DNA of 64,000 nucleotides from Pseudomonas anguilliseptica (GTDB lineage: Bacteria > Pseudomonadota > Gammaproteobacteria > Pseudomonadales > Pseudomonadaceae): positions 992,001 through 1,056,000 of the forward strand of contig NZ_JAEIOI010000001.1 in NCBI RefSeq assembly GCF_021375795.1. The letters are read 5' to 3'. Shown here piece after piece: positions 30,203 to 37,375 of this stretch (its first letter is position 1; each line of letters opens with the position of its first letter). The notes beneath the pieces were generated by a model. That model made no database searches. It was given only the letters and a program-made list of their open reading frames with translations, and was not told where the DNA came from. Made by a program: the position numbers and the translations under genes.

Positions 30203-30521
30203 GTTGTATTTCCTTGAAACTAGAGTTGATGACAGCCGCTACTCAAGATGAGGGGCTGATACTGGTTGCAAGGAGTAATGCGGCGTCGAGCGGGATGTAG
30301 CGGATCGCGATGATCTACTGCACCAGGTCACGATTTTCGGCGACCCATGCAAACACAGTGCGGAAACTCTACGCTAACTTTCGCGCAAATGCCAACCCCC
30401 GCCAGGGCATGCAAACGCTGGGCTTTGACAGGGTTTTACAGGGTTTTCGCTGGAGTATTTACTGCGCCTGAATATCGCATGCGAGGGTGGTCATGGAATT
30501 GCGCCAAGATTACGCCAGGCA
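30203..30521. other. Intergenic region upstream of the cold-shock gene
   Basis: About 320 bases hold the leader and promoter of the cold-shock gene (minus strand). No other gene, RNA or repeat is evident up to the displaced tRNA terminator. Confidence 0.5.
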
Positions 30522-30553
30522 ATAAAAAAGGCCTTGAGTATCAAGGCCTTTCT
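30522..30553 (-). terminator. Displaced terminator of tRNA-Leu, left outside the inserted element
   Basis: A perfect 10-bp stem AAGGCCTTGA/TCAAGGCCTT (30528-30550, loop GTA) is followed on the minus strand by a run of T. It lies eight bases beyond the duplicated tRNA end at 30561. Its position suggests it was the original terminator of the tRNA-Leu gene now found 9.5 kb away. Confidence 0.75.
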
Positions 30554-30560
30554 TCGAATC

Positions 30561-30585
30561 TATGGTGCCCGGGGGAGACTCGAAC
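30561..30585. repeat. Distal attachment site: duplicated 3' end of tRNA-Leu
   Basis: The 25 bases match 40081-40106 except for one missing C in the C/G run. They cover the CCA end, acceptor strand and T-arm of the tRNA (read on the minus strand). No tRNA can be formed here because the match stops after ACTCGAAC. Confidence 0.85.
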
Positions 30586-30636
30586 CAAGCGCTACATGCT
30601 GCGTTTCTTATGGGGTGGCGTGCTGTGTGGTTTTCT

Positions 30637-30658
30637 ATCTACTCACAAATCTACTCAC
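30637..30658 (+). repeat. Integrase arm-type site pair, left end
   Basis: Two tandem copies of ATCTACTCAC joined by AA are present, at 30637-30646 and 30649-30658. The whole 22 bases are identical to 39948-39969 at the right end and lie 51 bases inside the left attachment core. Their position suits binding of the integrase N-terminal domain. Confidence 0.7.
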
Positions 30659-31058
30659 TATTTTTTTTGTGCCTACCAAAACGCGGATTTTGGAGATGCA
30701 CAAAAAAGGCTCCCCCCGTCGTTCGGAGGCAGGCAAAGCGCGGACTTTTTACCCTCCCCCTCCCTGGCTGCGAGCGGGGCGGTTTGGACGGGTTTTCGGT
30801 TCCGGTTCTGCGTTGGGCTGCGGCCAGTGTTTGCGAAGCCTCCGGGGCCACCAGGAACCGGAAGCGGGCAGCGCATGAAACACTCGTACATAGTCCGGCG
30901 GCGGGGCCCGAATTACCCGCAAGGGGCCACCCCTCCCGGAGTACCTTTTGGGGTGGGGGGGTGCCAGGGCATGAGAAGTAACGGCCATGTAACGTTGCAG
31001 TAACGCACGCGGCGTTACCAGCACCCGGTGGCGTGTGGTGTCAGCTCTATGGATATGC
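30659..31058. other. Non-coding-looking left end of the element
   Basis: Open frames here have no ribosome sites and no family resemblance, so I call no gene. The segment contains a G+C-rich dyad: CCACCCC (about 30926-30932) and GGGGTGG (about 30950-30956) on either side of a 17-base spacer, inside a very G/C-biased run to about 30965. A packaging (cos-like) site is one possibility but unproven. Confidence 0.4.
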
Positions 31059-31148
31059 GGGGGAACCGGGGGAACTGGGGGAACCTCCAGCAATGGCGCG
31101 GCCTCCAGCGGTTCCCCCAGTAAAATGCTTGAGGGAACCGGGGGAACC
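31059..31148. repeat. Iteron array A (GGGGGAACC type), crr-like
   Basis: Three tandem 9-mers (GGGGGAACC, GGGGGAACT, GGGGGAACC at 31059-31085) are followed by one inverted copy GGTTCCCCC (31110-31118) and two more direct copies (31131-31148). The core GGGAAC is shared with array B at 32867-33111. By analogy with P4, where alpha binds iterons at both ori and crr, this could be the second cis-acting replication region. Confidence 0.7.
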
Positions 31149-31249
31149 GCTGGCAGTGGTGGCAGTGCCACACCGTGGCGTTTCCACCACAGTGGCGCAG
31201 CGCATACATATCCGGCATCGGGGGGGCAGCAAGAGCAAGGCCAGCATGG

Positions 31250-31462
31250 TTAATGCCCGGTGCCAGCACCAGGCGAGCACGGTGCAGACGCCGGCAGAGT
31301 CGGGGCAGGCTTGGGGGCGTCCGGTGGTGTGGTGTTCGATGCCTGGGCGCGTGGCTGCCACTCAGGATGCAGACGACGGTAGCGCTTAACGTCTTGGCGG
31401 GTGCGCTCTAGCAGCTCAGCCAGGGCGGCGGGGTCTAGTCGTGGGGGTGTGGTCTTGGTCAT
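31250..31462 (-). CDS. Small hypothetical protein of the element
   Basis: The 70-residue product starts MTKTTPPRLDPAALAELLER. Its first half is a charged helix (LAELLERTRQDVKRYRRLHPEW) and its tail is Pro-rich and disordered-looking. A strong AAGGAGG eight bases before the ATG at 31462 supports translation. It has no recognised domain. It sits just inside iteron array A. Confidence 0.6.
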   Translation of the reverse strand: MTKTTPPRLDPAALAELLERTRQDVKRYRRLHPEWQPRAQASNTTPPDAPKPAPTLPASAPCSPGAGTGH

Positions 31463-31736
31463 GCGTATGGCCTCCTTGCCTGCCCACTGAGCATAGCAAC
31501 AGTGAAACCGCGTGCCACCTTGCTATGGCCTTTGGTGCGCTCTGCTGGTGGTGCTTTCGCGTGTGTGGGGGTGTTAACTCGGTTGTTAATCAACCCCTCT
31601 CGCGGGTTTCTTCGATTGAAAGCGTTGGGAGCGCCTAGTTACCGTTGGGTCACCAGCTTGTACCCACATTGGTCATAGCTGAACGTCGATACTGGTCTTA
31701 TGATAATCGCTTCAATGTAGGATCAGGGAGATTGCC
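31463..31736. promoter_or_regulatory. Divergent control region with a small dyad
   Basis: This 274-base gap separates the minus-strand small gene from the plus-strand DUF4124 gene. A dyad GGTTGTTAATCAACC (31581-31595) and a TATGAT-like -10 near 31698 are the only signals I can point to. No small gene is evident. Confidence 0.35.
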
Positions 31737-32225
31737 ATGGATAGACGATTTATTGTGCTTGCTCTCGCGTTTGTGGCAGTAGATGCCAGCGCTACAAGGC
31801 TAAATAAGTGTGTGGATGAGAATGGACATGTAACGTTTACTCAGACAGCGTGCCCAGGTGGCCTGCCGGGCGAGTCAATAAATGTACTCAAGGGTGGTGC
31901 TGGCATGTCGCTGGGGCCATCAGGTCAGGTTACTGATAGTGAGTTGGCCGCCGAGTCTGAGCCAGGTGGCACCAAGTTCACTATTGTGGGTGATGATTCT
32001 GTATCTGACTGTGGCACTAGCTCTGATCAAGAAATCAGAGCGGCAGTTGTTCGAAATCAGGTGTTTGAAGGAATGACCGGCAAACAGGCAATCCAGTCTT
32101 GGGGTTCGCCTGATGTGATTAATCGCAGTTCCAGTGGCAGTGATCAGTGGGTCTATTATCGAGACGAAGTTCTGGCGCAGTACGTATATGTAGATAAGAA
32201 AGGGTGTGTGACCGGCTGGAACTAA
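31737..32225 (+). CDS. Exported DUF4124-like protein, accessory cargo
   Basis: The 162-residue product has a signal peptide (DRRFIVLALAFVAVDASA) and an N-terminal DUF4124-type segment (LNKCVDENGHVTFTQTACPG, two Cys). The C-terminal part contains MTGKQAIQSWGSPDVINRSSSGSDQWVYYRD, resembling the BamE/SmpA-type small-lipoprotein motif in which a residue pair predicts a beta-fold. A GGGAG site precedes the ATG. Codon use is A+T-richer than the flanking chromosome, consistent with transfer. It has its own terminator. The function is unknown; it may alter the host envelope. Confidence 0.72.
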   Translation: MDRRFIVLALAFVAVDASATRLNKCVDENGHVTFTQTACPGGLPGESINVLKGGAGMSLGPSGQVTDSELAAESEPGGTKFTIVGDDSVSDCGTSSDQEIRAAVVRNQVFEGMTGKQAIQSWGSPDVINRSSSGSDQWVYYRDEVLAQYVYVDKKGCVTGWN

Positions 32226-32241
32226 AATCTCCCCTAAATTG

Positions 32242-32263
32242 AACCCGCTTCGGCGGGTTTTTA
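32242..32263 (+). terminator. Intrinsic terminator after the DUF4124 gene
   Basis: Stem AACCCGC/GCGGGTT (32242-32259) closes a TTCG tetraloop and is followed by TTT. Confidence 0.88.
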
Positions 32264-32413
32264 TTGCTTGGTGAAAACTAATTCAGTATCAGAACCACTT
32301 AACTTTACTGCGTGTCGGGTGATTTTTCATGATGCCAGCCAATACCTTGACGATGCTCTGATTCATGATTCCATTCTCAAATTGGTTTGTGTCGGGGTAC
32401 GGTTTTCCCGTAG

Positions 32414-32809
32414 TCACTCCATAGGCGTCTGGTCATACCGCTGGCGCAGCTCAGCACCAGCAAGGCAGTAGCGCCCCGTCGGTGCGTGACAGGATCGGCA
32501 CGGCATGATGTGGTTATAGAAAGCGTTACGCGCTGCCAGCCATTCGCGTGACGCGGTGACGGCGGTTTGTATGTAGTGCTGCGGCGGGTCTTCTGCTTCT
32601 TTCGCCATATCGGGCAACAGGTGTTCAACAGGTGTTGCCTTTCGCACTCTGTGCTGTTTTCGACACTCTGGCGTTCGCTCGCTGCTCGGTTGCTGGTGCT
32701 GCTCCAGGTGTGCGGCTGGTGCTGTCGTGTGCGCCACGTTTTCGCTCACAACAAAACGTGGCGCGCTGCCTGTTTTCGCCTCGGTAAACAGGCCCGAAAG
32801 CAGGCTCAT
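32414..32809 (-). CDS. Hypothetical protein with C-terminal CxxC...C cluster
   Basis: The 131-residue product has a variable N-terminus (SLLSGLFTEAKTGSAPRF). The C-terminal part ASREWLAARNAFYNHIMPC is followed closely by a second Cys (CRSC), HAPTGRYC and LRQRY. The Cys/His spacing suggests a small zinc-binding motif. The ATG at 32809 is preceded only by a G-rich stretch, so the start is uncertain. It lies between the cargo gene and the iteron origin and is transcribed away from the origin. Confidence 0.55.
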   Translation of the reverse strand: MSLLSGLFTEAKTGSAPRFVVSENVAHTTAPAAHLEQHQQPSSERTPECRKQHRVRKATPVEHLLPDMAKEAEDPPQHYIQTAVTASREWLAARNAFYNHIMPCRSCHAPTGRYCLAGAELRQRYDQTPME

Positions 32810-32866
32810 TGCCCACCCCCGCGCAGCGTAAACACCAATACACATGTTGCTCTAGTTTCAAAAAGT

Positions 32867-33111
32867 GTGGGAACAGTGGGAACAGTGGGAACAAGCGCTC
32901 TAAACCGGGCCTTCCAGACGTTCCCAAACCCTCGTTTTTGTTCCCACTTATTTTTTTGTGGGAACAGTGATAACCAAAATGCACAGTAGTGGCAGGTTCT
33001 TATATTCAGAATCTGGTTTGTGTTCCCACCTGTTCCCACTTCTTTTATTAGGTGGGAACGGCTACAACCCCCGTCGTTACTGGCTGTTCCCACTGTTCCC
33101 ACTGTTCCCAC
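32867..33111. repeat. Iteron array B, putative replication origin (GTGGGAACA type)
   Basis: Three tandem GTGGGAACA 9-mers (32867-32893) face three tandem inverse copies TGTTCCCAC (33085-33111). Between them lie an inverse copy (32939-32947), a direct copy (32958-32966), two inverse copies (33021-33029 and 33031-33039) and a direct variant GTGGGAACG (33052-33060), in A+T-rich DNA. That makes eleven copies in 245 bases, ending 57 bases beyond the stop of the DUF927 gene. Iterons beside a primase/helicase pair are the hallmark of a P4-type origin. Confidence 0.8.
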
Positions 33112-33167
33112 CGATTTTAGGTTCCTGTGTAATTGTGTTTGTGGGGTAAGGGCTGTTTTTGGCGTTT

Positions 33168-34961
33168 TCATGCCTCGTTGCCCTCGCTGTCGATTGCCTC
33201 CGGGCTGATTGCATAAAGCCCGGATGTGCCGCCTCCAGGTAGGCGGTATTTCTTGGTGTGGCGCTTGCGGTCGGTGTCACGTTTGGCGATAGCGCCGGCA
33301 CCCTCAAGCGCCTTGATGATCCGGCTCAAGCCGTACCCGTGGGCTGCCTCCACAAGTGCCGACTTGTTGAACAGGTACAGTCGTTTGGTGCCGAACAACT
33401 CCCAGTATCCGGCCCGGTTAAACACCTTGGCGTCGGGCGTAGGGTCGTCCACGTTTGAGAATCGGCTACTGCCGTGCTTGTCGATAAAGTCGAGTACACC
33501 AGCCAGGATTTGCCGGTCTTCTGCGTTGCCGCTACCCACTCGGCTTAGCCACTCTCCATACAACAACAGGCAGTCGGCCAAGGCATTGCCAGCGGCCCAA
33601 GGCAGCAAGCCATAAGCAACGGCCATTTCACCGGCCAGGGCGATCACGGCAAAGCGGTCTGCTACCCGTCCGGCCTGTGCGTTGTCTTGTACGAACTGTG
33701 CGCGCACTTGGGCGAAGTCTTGCAGTAGGCCGGGGCGGTCGTCGGTATCCAGCAGCCGCTCGACAAATGCCGGGCCTAAGTGGCCGTGCTGGTGCGCTAC
33801 AGCGACGGTTAGTAGGCGGTGGAAGTCGGCACCCTCCATACCGTGCAACTGGTCAAAGGCGCGGTGTGTGCGTGTACCGGCGTTCACGTCCACCATGCGC
33901 AACTCAGCACCAGCATGGGCGGCGTTGCCTGATATAGCGGCGTGCTCAGCTAACGAACGCTCGCCACTGGATAGCGCCAGCAAGCGCCACGTCAGCTTAG
34001 GCCGGGCCTCACGTTCGCGGGTCATGGTGCCCTTGCCTTGCCCGTTGGCGAGTGAGTAGGCCATAGCCTGTACTTGCTTGGGGTCAGCGCGCTTGATTTC
34101 ATCTAGGGGAAGGATGGTGTCGTTACGGCTTGAGGCTTCAATCTCAAGCCCGCCCTTGCTCATATCCCAGCTAGCGGCAAATACACCAGGATCACCCCAT
34201 ACCGACGATCCAACCAACTGCGCCAGTGACTTCCCGCTTGAGCTGTCGCCTACCAAGTGAACGCCGCCACCGACTACGCCAACCAAGCTCAGCAGCGGCC
34301 CCGCCAATGCGCAGCCAATGGCCAAGGTCAGTACCGGATTGCCCGCGCACTTAGCGGCCACCTCGGTTTGCCATTGCGCAAGCGAGCCGCTGGTGCTGTA
34401 CAGGTTCAAACTGCGCGCCCCAGCCTGATAGCGCACGGTGTCGCTGCCTATGGTGCGGTGTGGCAGTACGAACGCGCCGGAGACGTGCCAGCCGGGCCGC
34501 GCCGTTGTGGTTATGGTTTGGTCGGGGCGCTGCTCTAGCAGGTACTCCATAAATTGCCCGCGCTTGCGTGGGGCGATGATTGCACCCATGCCGAACAGTG
34601 CGCGGCGGGCGTCTTCACCGCTACCCCCAAACACCTCCATTGGAATGATCCACTCCTTAGCGCCGTTATCGGTTAGCAGGCGCAGCAAGCGGCCCTCGCT
34701 GCCGTCGTCGCTGTTGATCGTGCGCGCCACTACGGTCATCGGTGTGGCTAGCCAATCGTCGGTGATAGGCCGGGCGCTTTCTTCGCCGTCATCGTCACCC
34801 ACGGCGGCACGCTTGAAGCCATGCCAGTACACGCCAGGGCGCAGCTTGCGGCCCGTTTCATTTGCCACCCAATGCTCATAAACACCCCAGCATGGGCGGT
34901 CTGGTGCGATGGTTGGCGAGGCAGGCGACGGTACAAGGGATAAGGTCGGTTCGGCGCTCAT
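33168..34961 (-). CDS. DUF927 domain protein, replicative helicase-like
   Basis: The 597-residue product has a DUF927 domain with P-loop GDSSSGKSLAQLVGS (about 235-249), LPLDEIKRADPKQV as the Walker B/arginine region, and WRLLALSSGERSL. Together these form a helicase-type ATPase core as in P4 alpha-like proteins. The C-terminus (SALVEAAHGYGLSRIIKALE, KRHTKKYRLPGG) looks like a winged helix and may bind the iterons that follow. Its ATG at 34961 overlaps the stop of the Toprim gene (ATGA), so the two parts of a P4-alpha-like replicase are split but coupled. Confidence 0.85.
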   Translation of the reverse strand: MSAEPTLSLVPSPASPTIAPDRPCWGVYEHWVANETGRKLRPGVYWHGFKRAAVGDDDGEESARPITDDWLATPMTVVARTINSDDGSEGRLLRLLTDNGAKEWIIPMEVFGGSGEDARRALFGMGAIIAPRKRGQFMEYLLEQRPDQTITTTARPGWHVSGAFVLPHRTIGSDTVRYQAGARSLNLYSTSGSLAQWQTEVAAKCAGNPVLTLAIGCALAGPLLSLVGVVGGGVHLVGDSSSGKSLAQLVGSSVWGDPGVFAASWDMSKGGLEIEASSRNDTILPLDEIKRADPKQVQAMAYSLANGQGKGTMTREREARPKLTWRLLALSSGERSLAEHAAISGNAAHAGAELRMVDVNAGTRTHRAFDQLHGMEGADFHRLLTVAVAHQHGHLGPAFVERLLDTDDRPGLLQDFAQVRAQFVQDNAQAGRVADRFAVIALAGEMAVAYGLLPWAAGNALADCLLLYGEWLSRVGSGNAEDRQILAGVLDFIDKHGSSRFSNVDDPTPDAKVFNRAGYWELFGTKRLYLFNKSALVEAAHGYGLSRIIKALEGAGAIAKRDTDRKRHTKKYRLPGGGTSGLYAISPEAIDSEGNEA

Positions 34962-35890
34962 TGGGCAGCCCTCCAGTTGGCGAGGTCGTTAAAGTCGGTT
35001 AACTCCAATGGTTCGGCACCTGACCACGGTGGCAGCACCAGCCCACAGCCCAGCGCGGCGGCGGCATTATTGGCTGCGGTCTTGCCGGGGTTGCCGTCGG
35101 TCATGCGGTCGTCGTCACCGGCTACGATCAACACGGCGTCGGGGTGCTGGCGCTGCAATCGCTGGCCAACTGGTAGCAGGTTCCCGGCATTCATCGCGCA
35201 GGCCACAGCGGCGCCGGTTTCCTCGTGAATGCTGGCCCCGGTTGCCCAGCCTTCGCAGATGTACAGCGGCTGGCCGGCAGTGATGGCGCCCAGGGTCGAA
35301 CAGCAGCCCTTAACCATGCCCCCACTCAAAAACCGCTTGGAGCCGTCCAGGTAGATGCGCTGCAGATTGACCAGCACCCCGTCACGGCTCAGAGGCACCA
35401 GCAAGGCCCCGCCCCGCTGGCGTAGGGTGTGCGCTCGGCAGCCCTTGGCGACCAGGTACGGGTGGCCCGGATCGGCGCGCCGGGCATCACGCCACAGCCT
35501 GGCCGCATATTCGGCGGCGGCCTGCTGGCGCTGGTGCTGCTCGGCCTCACGCTGGCGGCGGGCCTGCTCGATACGCTGGCGCAGCTGCTCATGCTCTTGC
35601 GGGCTTGCTGCTGCCCGGCTGCTCCATTGGTGCCAGGTGCCGGCATCCTTCCAGCTGCCAAAGGCACCCGCTGCGATGCCGTCCAGGTGGAGCACATACC
35701 AGCCGTTGAAGGTGCCGGTCTTGTCTCCGGGGACGTGGAAGCGGTGAAGGGTGCCGTCTGCTACTGGCAGCCAATCAAGCGGGCCATAGGTGGCCTGCAG
35801 AGCGTCACGGAAAGCCGGCTCTACTTTCTCCAGGCAAGCCGAACCCGTCAGCGCACTTGCGCCGTTTTTGGTGTGCATAGGGCTATTCAT
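34958..35890 (-). CDS. Toprim-domain primase-like protein
   Basis: In this 310-residue protein, an N-terminal region with TFNGWYVLHLDGIAAGAFGSW and a charged helix (about 95-135) precede a Toprim domain: LYICEGWATGASIH carries the catalytic Glu and VLIVAGDDDR the Asp-x-Asp motif. It probably primes element replication. ATG at 35890 overlaps the upstream stop, and a second ATG at 35878 starts MHTKNGASALTGSAC. That N-terminal stretch recurs at the start of the upstream gene (36383). Confidence 0.85.
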   Translation of the reverse strand: MNSPMHTKNGASALTGSACLEKVEPAFRDALQATYGPLDWLPVADGTLHRFHVPGDKTGTFNGWYVLHLDGIAAGAFGSWKDAGTWHQWSSRAAASPQEHEQLRQRIEQARRQREAEQHQRQQAAAEYAARLWRDARRADPGHPYLVAKGCRAHTLRQRGGALLVPLSRDGVLVNLQRIYLDGSKRFLSGGMVKGCCSTLGAITAGQPLYICEGWATGASIHEETGAAVACAMNAGNLLPVGQRLQRQHPDAVLIVAGDDDRMTDGNPGKTAANNAAAALGCGLVLPPWSGAEPLELTDFNDLANWRAAQ

Positions 35891-36383
35891 GGCCTACCCC
35901 CACCCATGCGGTGCCGTCGAAGCGTTGAATGCGGACATCAGCCAGCGACACGGCGCTAAGCGTGGCTACCCAATCGGAAGGCGAACCGCCACGTTTGCGG
36001 CCTACCGTCTCCAGTTTGCGGCGTGTGGTGCTGCTCATTCCGGCTGTCTTGCAGGCGTCCGCCCAATTCATCAGGCGCGGATCATCAGCAGGCAGCGAGA
36101 ACCGCACACAGCCAAACGTCGATAGCTGCTCCTTGAAGGTCAGCAGGCGCGGGCCATTGGGTGCCGTGACCATCTTTGTGGCGGTTGCCTCCCAGCGTGA
36201 CGCACGGGAAAACCACAACAATGGCGTCTCGTTTTCAGCTCCGGCATTACTGGGTAGCAGCTCCCCATCAGCGAGAATCAAAGGCAGGTGGTGGTGCTCG
36301 GTTGTGTAGTGGTAGACCAAGCCAACAGCTTTATCAGGGCAAGCCGAACCCATCGGCGCACGGGCGCCGTTTTTGATGTGCAT
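35883..36383 (-). CDS. Hypothetical protein with a YHYTT motif (possible ADP-ribosyltransferase-like fold)
   Basis: The 166-residue product starts MHIKNGARAPMGSACPDKA, nearly the same leader as the Toprim protein. The body begins LVYHYTTEHHHLPLILADGEL and continues TPLLWFSRASRWEATATK. His-Tyr-Thr near a short helix, then a later W-F-S strand, recalls the entry to ART-like folds such as DarT, but I cannot align a full catalytic triad. AGGAG precedes the ATG. It overlaps the Toprim gene by eight bases. Confidence 0.6.
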   Translation of the reverse strand: MHIKNGARAPMGSACPDKAVGLVYHYTTEHHHLPLILADGELLPSNAGAENETPLLWFSRASRWEATATKMVTAPNGPRLLTFKEQLSTFGCVRFSLPADDPRLMNWADACKTAGMSSTTRRKLETVGRKRGGSPSDWVATLSAVSLADVRIQRFDGTAWVGVGHE

Positions 36384-36388
36384 GGTGG

Positions 36389-36709
36389 TTACTCCTGCTG
36401 GGCGGGTTGCCAGAACCCGGTGGCTGCCAAAAAGGCGTGGCCGGGTTGCTCGGTTTCTCGGGCCTCGATTACCTGGCGCTTGATAGCGTGCGTCAGCTGC
36501 TCGGCCTGCTCGCGCTCAGTGCCGGGCAGATCAACCCGCACAATGCTCACCAGGGCAGCGGGCAGTGCGTCGCGGATCATGCCGGCCAGCTCCAGGGCCA
36601 GGCCGCCAATGGTCAGCGGTGGCAGTTCGCGGCGTCGCCCATCGCTGGGCTGGCAGACGGTGACGACGTGACCACGGGTGAGGCTGTGCGCCTCGATGTG
36701 ATGATTCAT
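36389..36709 (-). CDS. Hypothetical protein of the replication operon
   Basis: The 106-residue product has a short N-terminal beta region (HVVTVCQPSDGRRRELPPL) and a long helix (TEREQAEQLTHAIKRQVIEARETE). It has no known domain. Its ATG overlaps the previous stop (ATGA), so it is translated as part of the operon. It ends five bases before the next gene. Confidence 0.6.
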   Translation of the reverse strand: MNHHIEAHSLTRGHVVTVCQPSDGRRRELPPLTIGGLALELAGMIRDALPAALVSIVRVDLPGTEREQAEQLTHAIKRQVIEARETEQPGHAFLAATGFWQPAQQE

Positions 36710-36960
36710 TGCGCACCCCCGGTAGCGTTCTGCTCGTTAGCAACAGCCAGTTGCCCGGCTTCGTACAGTTCAGCGCCAGCGGCCAAGGCATAGCCACCCA
36801 AGGCGCGGACAGCGTGCGCCAGCCCATCAACGTCTTGTGCGCTTAGGTGATGCTCGGAACCGTCAGCGCCCAGCAAATTGCCCAGCGCTTCGAGCGCATG
36901 ACCGAGGCTTAACAGACGGTCGCCATGATCCATAGCGCGGGCCGGTAATTGATTAAGCAT
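36706..36960 (-). CDS. Hypothetical helical protein of the replication operon
   Basis: The 84-residue, mostly helical, acidic product includes DRLLSLGHALEALGNLLGAD and DVDGLAHAVRALGGYALAAG. AGGAGG six bases before the ATG at 36960 and overlaps at both ends support a real gene. The function is unknown. Confidence 0.6.
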   Translation of the reverse strand: MLNQLPARAMDHGDRLLSLGHALEALGNLLGADGSEHHLSAQDVDGLAHAVRALGGYALAAGAELYEAGQLAVANEQNATGGAQ

Positions 36961-37123
36961 GGCGCACCTCCTGGGCTTCCAGGGCGCGAGCGCGGGCCAT
37001 AGCTGCGTTGTAGCGGTTCAGGCGAACGGACAGAGAAGAATCAGCGCGCAGGGCGGCCAGTGCTCGGGCCTTCCAGGCTGCTGCGTGTGATGCGGTCGGA
37101 TTGAGGGTGTGCGAGTGATTCAT
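36953..37123 (-). CDS. First small gene of the replication operon
   Basis: The 56-residue basic helical peptide (AAWKARALAALRADSSLSVR, LNRYNAAMARARALEAQE) starts at ATG 37123 behind AGGAG. The frame is open upstream to 37429 through the structured leader. An alternative is a 158-residue Ash-like product starting at ATG 37429, discussed under findings. It is the first gene after the putative immunity leader, the position held by kil/eps-type genes in P4. Confidence 0.55.
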   Translation of the reverse strand: MNHSHTLNPTASHAAAWKARALAALRADSSLSVRLNRYNAAMARARALEAQEVRHA

Positions 37124-37146
37124 GGGTGCGGCTCCTAGAGTTGAGG

Positions 37147-37369
37147 AGCTGCCACGATTCGCCGTCAAACGAATTGGGGTGGCAGCTGTTACGCATGGGT
37201 TGACGGACCGGGACTCTAGGAACCCGGCGCACCCGAAGGTGCCCCACACATAACAGCCGCCATAACGCTGAACTACAGGCACAAAAAAAGCGCCTGATGT
37301 CGTATGGTCGGCGCTTGTGCGCCTAGAAGTGTTCGGGCCGTCAAACCCGGTCACTGAATTTGCAGTGAC
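37147..37369 (-). ncRNA. Putative P4 CI-like immunity RNA leader
   Basis: In the minus-strand transcript, box A (loop TTTGACGG, positions 37345-37338) caps a CGGG/CCCG stem. Box C (the same 8-nt loop, 37169-37162) caps a hairpin with stems ATTCG/CGAAT and AGCTGCCAC/GTGGCAGCT (37147-37187). Box B CCGTCAACCC (37206-37197), complementary to both loops, lies between them, just after two hairpins (37208-37227, and 37229-37242 with a UUCG loop). P4 uses seqA-seqB-seqC in this order, with CI RNA pairing to the leader to cause early termination. The processed RNA ends are unknown. Confidence 0.6.
37283..37316 (-). terminator. Terminator inside the immunity leader
   Basis: On the minus strand, stem AAGCGCC/GGCGCTT (37288-37316, 15-nt loop) is followed by seven T residues. 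It lies about 50 bases after the predicted transcript start and before the first gene, so it would block the replication operon unless read through. Confidence 0.75.
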
Positions 37370-37375
37370 GGCCAC

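Noticed and set aside
30561..30585. A second tRNA gene at the left end of the element
   Set aside because: Only the 3' 25 bases are present; no anticodon or D arm can be formed.
30347..31003. Several plus-strand frames across the left element junction
   Set aside because: They cross the attachment site and a terminator, lack ribosome sites and resemble no family.
31581..31595. Operator for a repressor (GGTTG/CAACC dyad)
   Set aside because: It is a single short imperfect dyad with no second copy or nearby repressor gene, so it is noted only as part of the control region.
32867..33111. CRISPR array
   Set aside because: The repeats are only 9 bp, occur in both orientations, lack regular spacers, and no cas gene is nearby.
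32806..33171. A minus-strand open frame coding VGTVGTVGT-type repeats
   Set aside because: The repeats are the translation of the 9-bp iterons. The frame has no ribosome site or domain, and the same DNA is explained better as an origin.
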